DNA of 64,000 nt from Topomyia yanbarensis (Eukaryota; Arthropoda; Insecta; Diptera; Culicidae): NCBI RefSeq assembly GCF_030247195.1, contig NC_080672.1:313250127-313314126 (forward strand), in the 5' to 3' direction. Position 1 is the stretch's first letter. Every line of letters starts with the position of its first letter. The notes under the pieces are model-generated. The model saw only the letters and a list, made by a program, of their open reading frames with translations, was not told where the DNA came from and made no database searches. Shown in pieces: positions 1 to 10,940 of this stretch. The position numbers and the translations under genes were made by a program.

Positions 1-1
1 G

Positions 2-265
2 GTGGCTCCAAAGCGTGACGATATACAAATCAAGCCGGCCACAGAACGTTCGCGGAAGCTGTACACGAAGATACTGACGAAGTTTGATCGCGTGGTACAG
101 GATTATGAAACCTACGTCAAGGCAGATTTTAAACAGCTTCCTGGACAAGAAGTATTATACGTCGGCTGGGAGAGGCAAGGTGGCAAAGATTTTAAAACAC
201 ATGAAGCTGTTGAAGTTCGCAAAGAAAATATCTTGTATGGCAGGCCATCTGTTCCTGTGGCTTGA
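2..265 (+). pseudogene. coding-looking fragment, open at left edge, unrecognised
   Basis: An open frame runs in from the left edge and ends at a TGA at 263-265. It has no ATG: the first codon in the window is GTG, so this is a partial frame, not a start. The translation is rich in charged and hydrophobic residues spaced like a folded protein (for example SRKLYTKILTKFDRVV, then GKDFKTHEAVEVRKENILYG). Right after the stop, a one-base shift opens a further coding-looking stretch (LKSNIYIATETINQKIHV) that ends at TAA 352-354. This suggests a frameshifted pseudogene or exon relic continuing to about 354. I do not recognise the family. It lies in what would be the first intron of the minus-strand exon at 640-900. 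It may be a transposon or retrogene piece; both are inference. Confidence 0.4.
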
Positions 266-639
266 AGAGCAACATTTACATTGCAACCGAGACCATCAAC
301 CAGAAAATTCATGTGCAAGTGTCTGGAAAAAATCGCCAAACGCAACCTCAATAACACGCGCAAAACAGTTATCAGCGAGATGCAATTCATGGCAAACTTG
401 ACACATTCTTGATAGACCAATTTTTGGGCATAACATCATGTGCTTGTCGAAATATATCATACGCTCAAACTCGATTTATTAAATCGGAGAAAAAAATTCA
501 CAAGAAAGCGGCTTGTACATTCGACTGCACCAAAAAAAGAATTTTGTTTACAAAATCAACACTACTAGAACAATTATACATCAAGGTACGTATCGTCATA
601 ACCAAGAAAAAAATCTTAAACAACAAGCAGCATACTTAC

Positions 640-900
640 TCCCTTGGTACTGGATATGTTCTCGTCGTACGGGATCACAAGTTCAAAGTCCGGATACACA
701 GTTTGTAGTGCAACATCTTCGTACAGCTTGGCGACCGTGTAGTGGGATCTTACTCTGATGGCGAACCGCCTCTGTGGGGCCTCAACGCGTGGATCCTTGA
801 TGATGCACAGTGCTTCCTCGCCTTCGGAACATACCATCGTATTGTGAGCGAATCTCTGTTTGAGGCGCCATCGATGCAAAGTGTAGTGTTTCGGATCCAT
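640..900 (-). CDS. probable first coding exon of an unrecognised gene
   Basis: Read on the minus strand, an ATG at 898-900 with a good context (AAATGG) opens 87 codons, and the exon ends exactly in phase 0 at a donor-like GGGA|GTAAGT with the intron starting at 639. The peptide begins MDPKHYTLHRWRLKQRF and contains a basic stretch followed by alternating hydrophobic residues (RRFAIRVRSHYTVAKLYEDV). That segment could be part of a ubiquitin-like beta-grasp fold, but this is only an impression. The remaining exons would lie to the left, beyond the window. The upstream 100 bases contain no in-frame ATG that extends it convincingly. No function is assigned. It could instead be a chance frame next to a GTAAGT. 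Confidence 0.4.
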
Positions 901-999
901 TTAAATCCGAGTCGACGATCGAAGGAATGCCAGATAGTTGATGCACATAGAACATTCATAGGTTGTTTGTTGTTTTGTTTGTTACAGAAGCCACAATAA

Positions 1000-2580
1000 T
1001 ATTGTTACAAAGATGCCACGGGAAAGATAAGAAAGAAAGAGAGAAAGAATGCAATTAGATATACGTTAAACAACGATAACTTCGAAACGTTTTACTTTTT
1101 TGCGTATTAGTAATATATACTTCCTACAGAATTTCCTACAGGTAATACAAACTGGTGGATTAAAATTCCCTGACATTCACTTTCGGCTATTCTTAAGAAC
1201 AGTGACTAATAGCGACAGCAAAATATTCCTTCCAAAACTATAACAATTTGTTTCGGTTTCATCAAACTCATTTTCATATTTTCACACTTCCCAACATTTG
1301 CGGCGATCTTTTTTCCACATTCTCAAAACGAAATCGGAAAGCGAAACATGTTTTCGCATTTTAAAAATACACATTTTGTGTGTGCCACTTTTGACCACCG
1401 AATGGCGAGTCGATCGAGGCAGTAAAACGCGTTCCCATATTCATCACCGGCAATGCCACTTGTCACCCATTGTCATTGGCGGGACTTCCTAATCGGCAGT
1501 GGGCCTACGGAATTTTCTTGTTTTTTTCGGAGGAAATGCGCGTATTATTCAAATAACGATACCCACCACATGTTGCTTGTGGTGAAGGCGGCGGCAAACA
1601 TGCCCCGCTCAGACAAAAGAAACAGCACAATCCACCCTGCTTGTGACGTAATCCGGAATGGTTCCGTAAGTGGCGTTTAAAATAAACACACTGGCACAAA
1701 TACTCGTCGGCGGCGTCGATGGCCCAAAAAAAATAGACAAAGTAGTAGTGTGATATTTCAAGAACACAATTAGCACAGTCTTCAGGCAAGCGCTGGTTGG
1801 CTGCACTTTTCACGGGAACGCAATATAAACGCACAGACACTCGTGACGTGATTCTTATGGTCGTTTGTCCCGCAAATCTTTATGCAACTACGCATTCACG
1901 CACGCACGCACGCACGAATTAAAACCGACTGCATTGAACGAGGCGTGTTACACTAAGACTGTTTCGGATGAGATGCGAGGGAAAACTATACGAAAGGGAA
2001 ATATAAACTAGTGAGGTTTTTGCAGTCGCATTGCTTGGGATTTTCCACGGCACGAGATGTGGCGAAAAAACGCCGCACGGCGTGTTCCATCCTATGCCAG
2101 AAGGTTTCTATTTTTGATTCAACATCATCGTGGTAGCAGCAAAACACCCAATAAATACACTAACGCAAAGATTTACAAATTATTACAACCACCAGGGCGA
2201 ATCATAGATGCGTTAGATAGAAAGATGAGTGTCGGTGCTACGGTTAAACGGCTGCCGGCACTGATCCAGTAATTTAAAAAAAAAAACAACTCTGCGAACA
2301 CCGCACTTGGGCGGGGATTCCGTTGAGAATATTATACTGTTTACATTGACAATTGTTTCGGCAAGTGACGAATTTTGGCGAACGGCGTTATGCGCTTTGT
2401 CAAACAGTGTCTATATACCTATCTAGTATTGCTGGAAGAAACTACCGTATAAAGGGGATGTCAGTTAAGTACACACAAAATGTGTTTTAGCTTTAAAAAT
2501 TTACAAATTACCGAGTAAGATAAACAACCGGAGGAACCAGGGACAGTCGATTCAAAATTCATTTGTTTAGAGTACTTCAA
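1000..2580. other. no supported gene; low-complexity patches
   Basis: This stretch holds a purine-rich GAAAGA run near 1,028-1,050, an (ACGC)n microsatellite near 1,893-1,915 and a poly(A) tract near 2,273-2,286. Short open frames on both strands (for example at 2,057-2,272) show no family resemblance. If the exon at 640-900 is real, 900-1,100 would be its 5' leader and promoter area, but I see no convincing core promoter motif. Confidence 0.4.
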
Positions 2581-2589
2581 CTGGAGCTG

Positions 2590-3480
2590 TAGAGCTGAAT
2601 TCTCGAAAGAGCTCCCTGTCAGAATCACTCACTACAATTGCAGACGAGACGGGAAATGCCACCCACTTAAGGGCTACTTAAGGCCACTTACCGCCGACTG
2701 TGATTCTGATTGTGACATTGAGTGTACGGTCTAATGTGGAGGTTCTCAGTGGAGCATTTAGTATATCAAACCAGATAAAAATTATTTTGAAGGATTTTTG
2801 CTTAACAAAAAACGCATCAATTAATGAAAAAAGTATATGGGAGAGTTCTGAAAGCAAAATTGTTCGAATCTATACTGCCAAAAACGATATATTACTTTTC
2901 TCATCTTGTAAGTTCCGCCATATCCTGACAACTATTCAATTTGATAAAAGTAGCTCAATATTTTCAAAGTGGTTTAAAATACGAAATCGGTAACGTTCTG
3001 TGGGCTGTTTCACTATTATTACAAGGAATAATTGCTGTTTCTGTCTAGAAGGAAGTGAATTCCCCCATATCACTAAAGTATCCGGCCATGACGCCCTGAG
3101 ACTACTAGTGTACATGAGCAAGGACCAAATGTAGAAGATTCCGAACGTATCCGATTCAGGATCGCGTGGGAACGAGCGTCAATATAATCGCACTTGAGAC
3201 GCCGTTTATAAATTTATAAGTGCTAACATATTAACTTTATCACCGGAGCGTTTTTTATGTAAGCGAAATCGCGGGCGTTGGTACACGCAGATGGTCGCGA
3301 AGGGTTCAAGCATTTCCATGTTAATGTATTAGATCTCGTGGGGCTTTTTCTGTCGCATGTGCTTGGGCGTATGTAACTACGAATGTTTGAATTCGTATAT
3401 ACATACATAATCGTATCGTCGTTTGCATATTCGTGTGGATTTTTTAATGTTTGCGCGGGCTGTCATTCTGATGTTTGATT
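2590..3480. repeat. diverged dispersed repeat, LTR-like, copy 1
   Basis: Two blocks recur elsewhere in the window. A ~35-base block at about 2,626-2,660 (ACTCACTACAATTGCAGACG and onward) recurs at 29,610-29,645. A block starting at about 3,293 (TCGCGAAGGGTTCAAGC) recurs as diverged copies near 5,638 and 29,760. The order of blocks is the same here and at 29.6-29.9 kb, so these are two members of one family. The GCG-rich, promoter-like composition suggests LTR or leader sequence of a retrotransposon, but no terminal TG/CA pair or primer-binding site was confirmed. Confidence 0.4.
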
Positions 3481-3689
3481 TTTAGTGTCTGTTTAACATG
3501 AAGTAAGAATGTGAGCTCCCCCATGTCACTCGAGTCTCCAACTGTTGTGTACTGTGTATAAGCTCAGAATTTTAAATTGAGAGATTCCGGGAGAGTATGA
3601 TTCATGATAACATGAGAACGGGTGTTCATATGTTGGCGTTCGAGATCGCGTTTATAAATTCGCAAGACTACTAAAGTCAAAACTTGCCT

Positions 3690-4190
3690 TATCGGTTCAA
3701 ATATGACGGTTTTATGTAATTTCGGTACGCTAAATTTGTTTTTGATATTAAACATATTAAAAATAAACATTTACTTTTCATTAGGGTTTCTCAAAAATAT
3801 ATATTTTATCGAAATTGTTCATAAAATTTTTGTTTAATAATTTTCGTGCGCTAAATCATTTTTGATATTACCACTTGTTTAAAAAAAAACCTTCATTATA
3901 TGTTAGAGTGACTCAAAAATAATTATTTTGTTGTGAAGGTTCAAAAATTCATTTAAGAAAGTTTTTGCGAGCAGAATTATTTTTTAGGTTTTAAAATATT
4001 AGAAATTAACTTCACTACTTATTAGGGGAATCTCAAAAGTAGGTGTTTTGTTTTTATAATGATTTTTTCAATAGTAATTATGGTAAGCTGAATTTATTTT
4101 CCATGTGGAAACAAATTGATTGCCATCTCATTATGATGCTTCTTAAATGATTATTTACTTTTAGCAGATCAAAAAGATGTGTTCGACTAA
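3690..4190. repeat. degenerate ~120-bp tandem repeat (minisatellite)
   Basis: A motif like GCTAAATTTGTTTTTGATAT recurs at about 3,727, 3,847, 3,967 and 4,085. A second phase marker (TTAGGGTTTCTCAAAA and variants) recurs at about 3,780, 3,902 and 4,022. Both give a period near 120 bases for roughly four units. The units are AT-rich and well diverged, so this is an old array. Confidence 0.55.
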
Positions 4191-4344
4191 TGTTGGAACG
4201 TTAAATTAATTAGTGGGTTACTTGATACGAAAACTACATTTTCTTTAATTTTTTAATTATAATTTTGAGAGGAATGTATTCACTAATCAACAGGATGGTT
4301 AATGATTTTTTTTTCGCAGGTGTGTTTTAAGACACTTAGATTGC

Positions 4345-4377
4345 TTACTTCATATCTATCTATCTATCTTCTATCTA
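4345..4377. repeat. (ATCT)n microsatellite
   Basis: Imperfect CTAT/ATCT repeats run directly into the 5' end of the Helitron-like element that follows. Confidence 0.8.
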
Positions 4378-4600
4378 TCTATATATATAAAAGTCAAAGT
4401 TTGTATGTATATGATTTATAGACCCCCGAACGGCTTAACCGATTTCCGTAAAAATTTATACACAGTTTTCATTTGTTATGGGGCGTGTTTGTGTGCTATT
4501 AGTTGGAGATTATTTGCCCGCCAGATGGCGCTTTGGAACAAATTGAGTTTTCCTCCTATTTCGTTGAAAATCGCAGCAACGCGCGATGGGTATTAGCTAG
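4378..4600 (+). mobile_element. non-autonomous Helitron-like element
   Basis: The 5' end reads TCTATATATATAAAAG, the canonical insect Helitron start (TC followed by a TATATA run). The segment then reads through the typical block CGAACGGCTTAACCGATTT and ends in ...GGGTATTAGCTAG. The element therefore runs from TC to CTAG and lies between a host A (4,377) and T (4,601), the expected Helitron insertion context with no target duplication. Only 223 bp are present and no Rep/helicase coding region exists, so it is non-autonomous. A terminal 3' hairpin is not convincing, which lowers confidence. Confidence 0.65.
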
Positions 4601-5580
4601 TATACCATAAAAAAGAAATCAAACCCCCTTTTTGCGTATAAGGTTCATTCAAAAATTGTCTTATTTTATTTGGGTAATCTCCTTAATTTTAAGATACCCT
4701 CAGTACTACACAAATTCTGATCAATATAGTTTTAATAAATGACTAAAACTCAACTATGTTCACTCAATTTGACATTTACTGCGGAAAATATCAAGAAATA
4801 GTTCCAGAAACATTTAATGGCATATTTCAATTGGTTGAAAATATTTACTGAATTTAAACACTCTGAATAACTTTATCATCTCAAAAACCATACTTTCCAC
4901 TCAGATCCTCTCTCTTGATCACTAGTAAAACTCTCGTAGATCATGCTCCCAATGCTCTTTGAAAGTTGTGCATGTATTCACGTTATTATTATAGCGATAA
5001 AGTAATTATTCAAATTTAATATCAGTAATAACCATGCGGCTCCATCAAACTTTTCAAAATTTTGACTGCTTATCGCAAGTTTTCGCAAAACTGGCATTGA
5101 CTTATTTCAAAGAAAAAATTAAAAACTGTCGAATGAGTATAGTGTGATCGCGGGCATTCACGGGCGTCGTTGTTGTTATCACATTAGAAGTTCGAATTTA
5201 GTAAAAATTCATGACGAACAGTTATCTAACTAAACCATCTAGTGACTTATCTTTGGTCATTTTACGATGTAATTTAATCACATGGAATTTCGAAAAACGA
5301 AAATAACCGGATGAAGCTTCTATGATCAAATTATGCAAAACACCCTTAACCTTCCGGCAACCGCTCCAGTGCACTGAGTGCACGCTGCTCTGGAAATCTA
5401 GCGAAATCGTCTAAGAGCGGCTGCGGCTGCTCGTTTAGTGAGCCATTTGCACGACTTCCGGAGGGCTAAAAAGCTGTAAAAAATTCATTTTACGTTCAAA
5501 TCACCTAATCTCGCAAAAATGTCTCTGACAGCTAGGCTGATACGAGAAAATTACTAGCGAGAATATCGCGTAACTTTCAT
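4601..5580. other. no supported gene
   Basis: AT-rich sequence without a long open frame. The segment 5,340-5,470 is more GC-rich (GCTGCGGCTGCTCG and neighbours) and may be part of the dispersed repeat that follows. Nothing else is supported. Confidence 0.35.
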
Positions 5581-5790
5581 ATACGGACTGAAGTCCGGGC
5601 TCGACCCACTATGCTTTGCCGACCGGGTTTGTACTGCCGCGAAGGGCTAGAGCGTTTGTATGTTATTGTGGTCGTTCTCTTTATCGTGTGAGCGTTTGTG
5701 TGTCGCGTAAGCTAGCGCATTTGTAACTACACGGGTATTAACGAATTTCTTTAACCGTGCGGTCGTTTGCATATTCTCATGTTTTTGAGT
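5580..5790. repeat. diverged dispersed repeat, LTR-like, copy 2
   Basis: The block GCGAAGGGCTAGAGCGTTTG followed by GTGAGCGTTTGTGTGTCGCG and a GTAACTAC run corresponds in order to the blocks at 3,293-3,380 and 29,760-29,850. It is a third, diverged member of the same family. Confidence 0.4.
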
Positions 5791-6365
5791 TTCTTTGAGA
5801 AAGAAATAGCAAAAGAAAAAACACTGATCTAAATATTCACTCAGTAAGCGTTAGATAGACGAGCGAATCCTGTGCTACAAAATATTAGAGAAATACATTA
5901 CATGTACTGACAATCAAGTGCAAAAAGGGAAAAAATTAATGAAAGATGAGAATAGCAAAAACTTACAACACTTAACTAAAATATAAACACCATATAAATC
6001 CTTCAAATACTAACTAATTTGGGTAGGTGAGAGTTTAAAAAACATGTAACATGAAAAAGGTTCAATAAACCCTTCCGGCCTCTTCGGTTCACCACTATAA
6101 AAGCGTATTGCGATCAAAATCTTATAGCAACTTTCTGTTAAAGGTAAATATGAAGAACAGAGTTACAATTATGTTCAATAGAGTACGAATGGCAACTTTC
6201 CTAACTCACGCATTAAATAGAGATTTCGGTCTACCTTCTGACCCCACAGAAATCACAAGCAAGATATCGCTACGCTATAGGCACCCGTGAAGCAAGCCAG
6301 CGCTTTGTTCTATATTCAGTGCTCAAACAGTATTGTATCCTTCTTACCCCCGGCTGCGCAGTGCA

Positions 6366-7412
6366 ATGAGTCCGCCAATGAAAACAAAAGTGCTATGGGA
6401 TAATACAATTATGCTCAACTTTAAGAAAACTTGTATTAGACTCACAGTTCAGGAGGTGAAACAACTAGTTAAAGTTAAAATGGAGCATAGTCTCGCAGAA
6501 GTTCCGTACATTCAGCTACACCACTTCAAAAACTGTGCTTTGATTACAGTTGGAAGTTTAGCACAATCAGAAAACTTCATTGCAAAAAACAACATGCAAA
6601 ACGAGGTCGAATTCAATAACACCAGAATCAATGTTCGTATCCATCATTTGGCACCGCGCACCAAGGAAGATTACATCAAACGAATTATGTCGCAATACAG
6701 TGAAGTGAAATCTATTACAAATGACACTTGCAGAATTTTTTTTACCGGTATTCCAATACCAATACCTTACTACATGACTATCGAATGCAAATCACCGAAG
6801 GATGGCGTAACCTATAAGCAAACAACGCTGATCACATATTCCGTGCAGACCCCAACATGCCAATTCTGTAATCAGACAGCCTACTACGAAAAAACATGCG
6901 CCGAAGCAACTAGTCAAAACTCATCTTTTACAGTCAACTCTAACAAGCAGTCACCGACACCTACAGATAAACCAACGACCCAATTAACCAATAATGAAGA
7001 GACAACGATCACGACAACCGCTCCCAAACCAATAACTTGCATAACCAACAAAGATGCCAATATCGATGAAGACGGATTTACAACAGCGACCCGTAGAAAC
7101 AAGAAACAATTCAGAACCTCTGACTGTAAACAGCAAGAAAGCAGTACCGGTAATGACAGGGACGTGAACGATAACGCGAGAGAAGGCAAACCGAATGACC
7201 TCCAAGCTGTGACGGATAAGGTAACTTATGCTTCATCGCTAAGGAAAAGGATCTCAACGCGCAGCGTTGCTGCTGTCTGTCAGATCTTGCGTCAACAAGA
7301 TCTGACAGACAGCAATTCTTTGTATTTTTTAATTTTTACTGATTGTAAAAACTTAAAAGAACCACGGCTCAGTTGTGCTAACGCATTGGGCCTTGTCAAA
7401 AAAAACCTTTAG
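6366..7412 (+). CDS. LINE ORF1 (gag-like) protein of a non-LTR element, RT region absent
   Basis: An ATG at 6,366 opens about 348 codons. The N-terminal half (LVKVKMEHSLAEV..., then VRIHHLAPRTKEDYIK) resembles ORF1 proteins of Jockey-type non-LTR retrotransposons and is matched by a decayed copy at 16.95 kb. Around residue 170 there is a single zinc-knuckle-like pattern CX2CX4YX4C (CQFCNQTAYYEKTC), in which the expected histidine is tyrosine. A Thr/Pro-rich linker and a basic segment follow. The frame then enters sequence like a LINE 3' tail (EPRLSCANALGLVKKNL), so ORF1 is joined almost directly to the tail, with no endonuclease or reverse transcriptase between. ORF1 normally coats the element RNA. 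The intact frame is surprising for an RT-less copy. A perfect 19-bp inverted repeat lies inside the frame at 7,271-7,314. Confidence 0.7.
   Translation: MSPPMKTKVLWDNTIMLNFKKTCIRLTVQEVKQLVKVKMEHSLAEVPYIQLHHFKNCALITVGSLAQSENFIAKNNMQNEVEFNNTRINVRIHHLAPRTKEDYIKRIMSQYSEVKSITNDTCRIFFTGIPIPIPYYMTIECKSPKDGVTYKQTTLITYSVQTPTCQFCNQTAYYEKTCAEATSQNSSFTVNSNKQSPTPTDKPTTQLTNNEETTITTTAPKPITCITNKDANIDEDGFTTATRRNKKQFRTSDCKQQESSTGNDRDVNDNAREGKPNDLQAVTDKVTYASSLRKRISTRSVAAVCQILRQQDLTDSNSLYFLIFTDCKNLKEPRLSCANALGLVKKNL
7271..7314. repeat. perfect 19-bp inverted repeat inside the ORF1 frame
   Basis: Arms TGCTGTCTGTCAGATCTTG (7,271-7,289) and its exact reverse complement (7,296-7,314) flank a 6-base loop CGTCAA. RNA or DNA here would form a stable hairpin. 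It sits at the junction between the gag-like part and the LINE 3' tail. Confidence 0.9.
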
Positions 7413-7429
7413 AAAAAAAAGAGATTTAG

Positions 7430-9809
7430 TCATTTGTCTACCGATTTTCAACCTTTCAACTGTTCTGTAAAGAAGAAGAATAGACCTTTGCAACGGTATG
7501 CTATGATATATATTTTGTTGAAAGTATTGTGGTTTTCAGACAACATAAAAGTAACCATCGTTTTTGATTTTTTAATGAAAAATATAACCTTTTTATCTTT
7601 AGTTGAATGAAAATTTGGAGAGAACATTTTATTCCACGTCTGATGACTTATTAATTATCGAAGTCGGTTGAAAAGTGGCAAAGTTATATACTTTTTTCTT
7701 AATTAGAAACTTGTCATAAGAACTTTTAAGGAGACGCTCTTATAAAAACTTCAACTTTCAAGAAATAATCGCCAAATAATTCTTTTTTTTTCTTTTCCAG
7801 AATATTCAATAAATTGAAAATCGGCTGAAAAATGATCGCGTAGCAAACTTTTTAGTGCCAAAAGTCCCGAAACATGCTTTTTTTTTGCTGTAAATCTATT
7901 TGTGCTGCATTTGATGAGATCTACAACCTATACTAGGTCACTTGAAAAGTACGAAATCACTGTACTACTATGTAATAGATAGCGATTCAAATACCAATGA
8001 ACTGAGCAAACTGATTACTTTAGATGTTTATTGTTTCTGACCAACTAGGGACATTTAATGTGCGGGGGGAATACGCATAGGCTTGTGTGAGTGGAAAATT
8101 CGCGAGAAGGATTAATAACCAATTACCAATTTGCTGCAGTCATATCAGCAGTTCATTAAATCATTATCATTATATTCATTGTTCACATTGTATTGACTGC
8201 TTTTATATACTTAGTAACACATCATTTTGAGTAGTATATGCACTATATTATCAATCGGCATGTTAACCATAACTCATCATGTGCATAATAACAAAACTTG
8301 ATTATTGGCGTAAGTGCGTCTCTTAATATCTTGCATTTTCTAACTTCTGGATTACGGTAGTATTTATTTTAAACGTTGATTGCATAAGTTGCATAAGACT
8401 CGACATCTTATTTTATAGTTCACGAAGAAGTAAAACAATACGTAGTTGTCATTGTACTGCTTATAGCAATACTAAAGCTTTTACACTATAAATATTGCAT
8501 TGTTCTTGGAACGTCGTATTTCATCGGAATAAAGAAACAGGGAATTAAAAATCCTTCTCATGCCGTTTGAAAGTCCACACTTCCAAAAGTCAGCTGTCCA
8601 GAATTAAAGATGCATTACAAACAGAGTTACCAAATTAATTCGACATATGTACGAAAAAATCTATCATGAATTTGGCAGCTGGCTGCCAAGAGCAATAAAC
8701 ACATGATAACATTCTGAAAGTTAACAGAGATAGTATCACATATCAAGGTGAATCCCGATTTTTGAACCTCTTTACCCCATCCCACTAACAACAAACTCCC
8801 TCCCATGGCAAACGTGAGGATGCAGAGGTATACACGGTCTCCATAACAATGTTTGTTAGACACTTTCTTGGGTATACCGTCTTGAACAGTAATCTAATAG
8901 TTTGCGCAACTAGTCAATATATCACAAAATGAGTCTTAATTTGAGTAGAACTAACTCATCTCTTGAGTAATCATTAAATTTTCAAAGTTCTGAGTGAAAA
9001 AACTACTTGTTCTCAAAAAAAGTGTAGAGTCAGGCGTCGACTTAAACTTAAACAAGAGCTGATCGTTCATAAAACTAGAAGATAGGTTTCATTGAATTCT
9101 CTCGTTTCCAAATCTAACTTCCAGTTGTGTTTTTGCAGTTTCTGCAATTTCTTCAAAGTTCCGATCGGCATGAAGTAGATGTAGAGAAAGATCCTTGGAT
9201 TATATATCCTGTCATCGTAAACGCATGGACAACGGCCTGGAGGATCAGGTAAATGACATTTGAAATAACAATGAATATATTTGTAGTTTTATTAAAATGC
9301 GGAATGATTATTTTCCGTTTTTGCCTTTTGAGTAAAATTTACTCAAGTTTGACATTTTTATCCCAAACTCAAAACCGAGTAAAAGAGAAAAACTCAATTT
9401 TTGACTACGTGCACTTTTAATGAAATTGGGTGGCTGGTAACTCAAATTTGAGTTTTTAAGAATGCGTGTATGGAGCGATAACTTGAAGTATATAGAATTT
9501 GTTACATTGGCCGGTACTGATGTCTACTGTCGTGAAATAAGATTAAACCAGTCGTAAGTAAGATTAGTCTCGTTTTCTTGACAACAGCACAACGAAAATT
9601 TTTGCGAAAGTGTGGGGCGTACAATCGACACATCAACTGGAAATTCGCATAAAAAGAATTGACTTTTGCTCTGATAATCTGGTTGCCCTAAAAGCCATTA
9701 GTTCAACAAATTCGAAGTTATTGTATATCGAACTTAAATCGAAGAACACAGAATTTCAACTACGATCTACCTTTTAAGGTAGATTAATTTTTAATTAATT
9801 AATTCATTC
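7430..9809. other. no supported gene
   Basis: AT-rich sequence with no credible coding frame. At 8,925-9,460 the motif ACTCAAATTTGAGT and related TTGAGTA blocks recur in both orientations, which hints at an old foldback element, but I could not fix its ends. Confidence 0.3.
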
Positions 9810-9942
9810 ATTACGTAACGCTATTGGGGGTTTGGGAGGGGTACGACAAATTGTGACATTTTGTGATATATGAGGGAGGGGGAGCAAAGAATTTCTTACG
9901 TAATATTTGCGTCAATTTTGGGCAATTTTTGCGTTACATAAT
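9810..9942. mobile_element. short MITE-like inverted-repeat element
   Basis: ATTACGTAACGC at 9,810 and its near reverse complement GCGTTACATAAT ending at 9,942 bound a 133-bp segment with GGGGG-rich interior. One mismatch separates the two 12-bp ends. No target duplication was resolved. Confidence 0.4.
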
Positions 9943-10638
9943 TTGTGAAGGGTTCCTTATGGGCACCTGGCCATTCTGATATTACTGGGCAGGCACTGTG
10001 ACCGACTTTGTTGGTTCAGAACCAGTTCTACCATTGTTGATTAGGTGGAATAAGCACAAGTTTCGCTGTTGGCTGTATCCGAACATACCAACCATTAGCC
10101 AGAGGCGACGCGTCGGTACGTTCAACCTGTTCATTGAACAGGTTGCCAAGATCAGCCGAAACCCATTTTGAGTTAACAGTAGCACGATAACTATTTTAAA
10201 TGAAAGTATTAACATCCAAACCTTGAAGTTCGACAATTTCTAGAGCATTTTTTTCAAAACGACATACCTACAATGAGTGACTTCCTTTGTTTACTTTCTC
10301 TTCTGTTAATATGTAATTCGGTCGCTGTCAAAACCACTGTCTTTCGATCTATACTGTGAAATAAGGCAAATAGTGACGCCGTAAAAATCGAAAAATAAAG
10401 AAAACAAAGAGAGTCACTCATTGTAGATGTGTCGTTTTGAATAGAAGCTCTAGATTTGATCTGAACCATAAACCAACTCAGCGTCTCCAGTGAGTAGAAT
10501 TCAGAGATTTTCTGCTTTCCCATGACCGGTTCAACCAGAAACTTGCACGTACTCTCACCGTATGCTCTGGATGGAGCCATCTTGATAAGCGATAGATGGA
10601 ATAGCAGGGTGAGTGTCATGGGTGAATGCTTCTTCTAT
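9943..10638. other. no supported gene; unrecognised minus-strand frames
   Basis: Two adjacent minus-strand frames (10,254-10,619 and 9,982-10,236) are open but resemble no family I know. A perfect 10-bp inverted repeat (AACCTGTTCA, one-base spacer) lies at 10,129-10,149. No gene is supported. Confidence 0.3.
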
Positions 10639-10940
10639 GGAATCATCCATAAATGACGTAGCATTTTTTGAGTGATTTTTAACACCCCTCTCCCCCATCG
10701 TAGCATTTCGTCACAAACCCCTAAATACCCCCTGGTAATTACGTAGCTTGACGGTAAACTTCCCCCCCCCCCCTTTAGCCCGCAAAAAATTTTAAAAAAT
10801 AAAAAAACGATGTTAGTTAGATGAAACGGTAAAGCTACGTAGCATGACATGACCCCCTACCCCCCTGTCGTCACACATCATCACAAAATACAAAACTCAC
10901 CCCTCCCCCATATAATGCTACGTCATTTATGGATGATCCC
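10639..10940. mobile_element. MITE with ~25-bp inverted ends and 3-bp TAT duplication
   Basis: The ends read GGAATCATCCATAAATGACG and, reverse complemented from the right, GGGATCATCCATAAATGACG, both continuing into TAGCAT. TAT precedes the left end and follows the right end. The 302-bp interior is C-rich with a run of about 12 C near 10,763. No coding frame is present, so it is a non-autonomous DNA element. Confidence 0.7.

Noticed and set aside
6914..7205. Minus-strand frames opposite the LINE ORF1
   Set aside because: Shadows of the Thr-rich coding segment on the plus strand.
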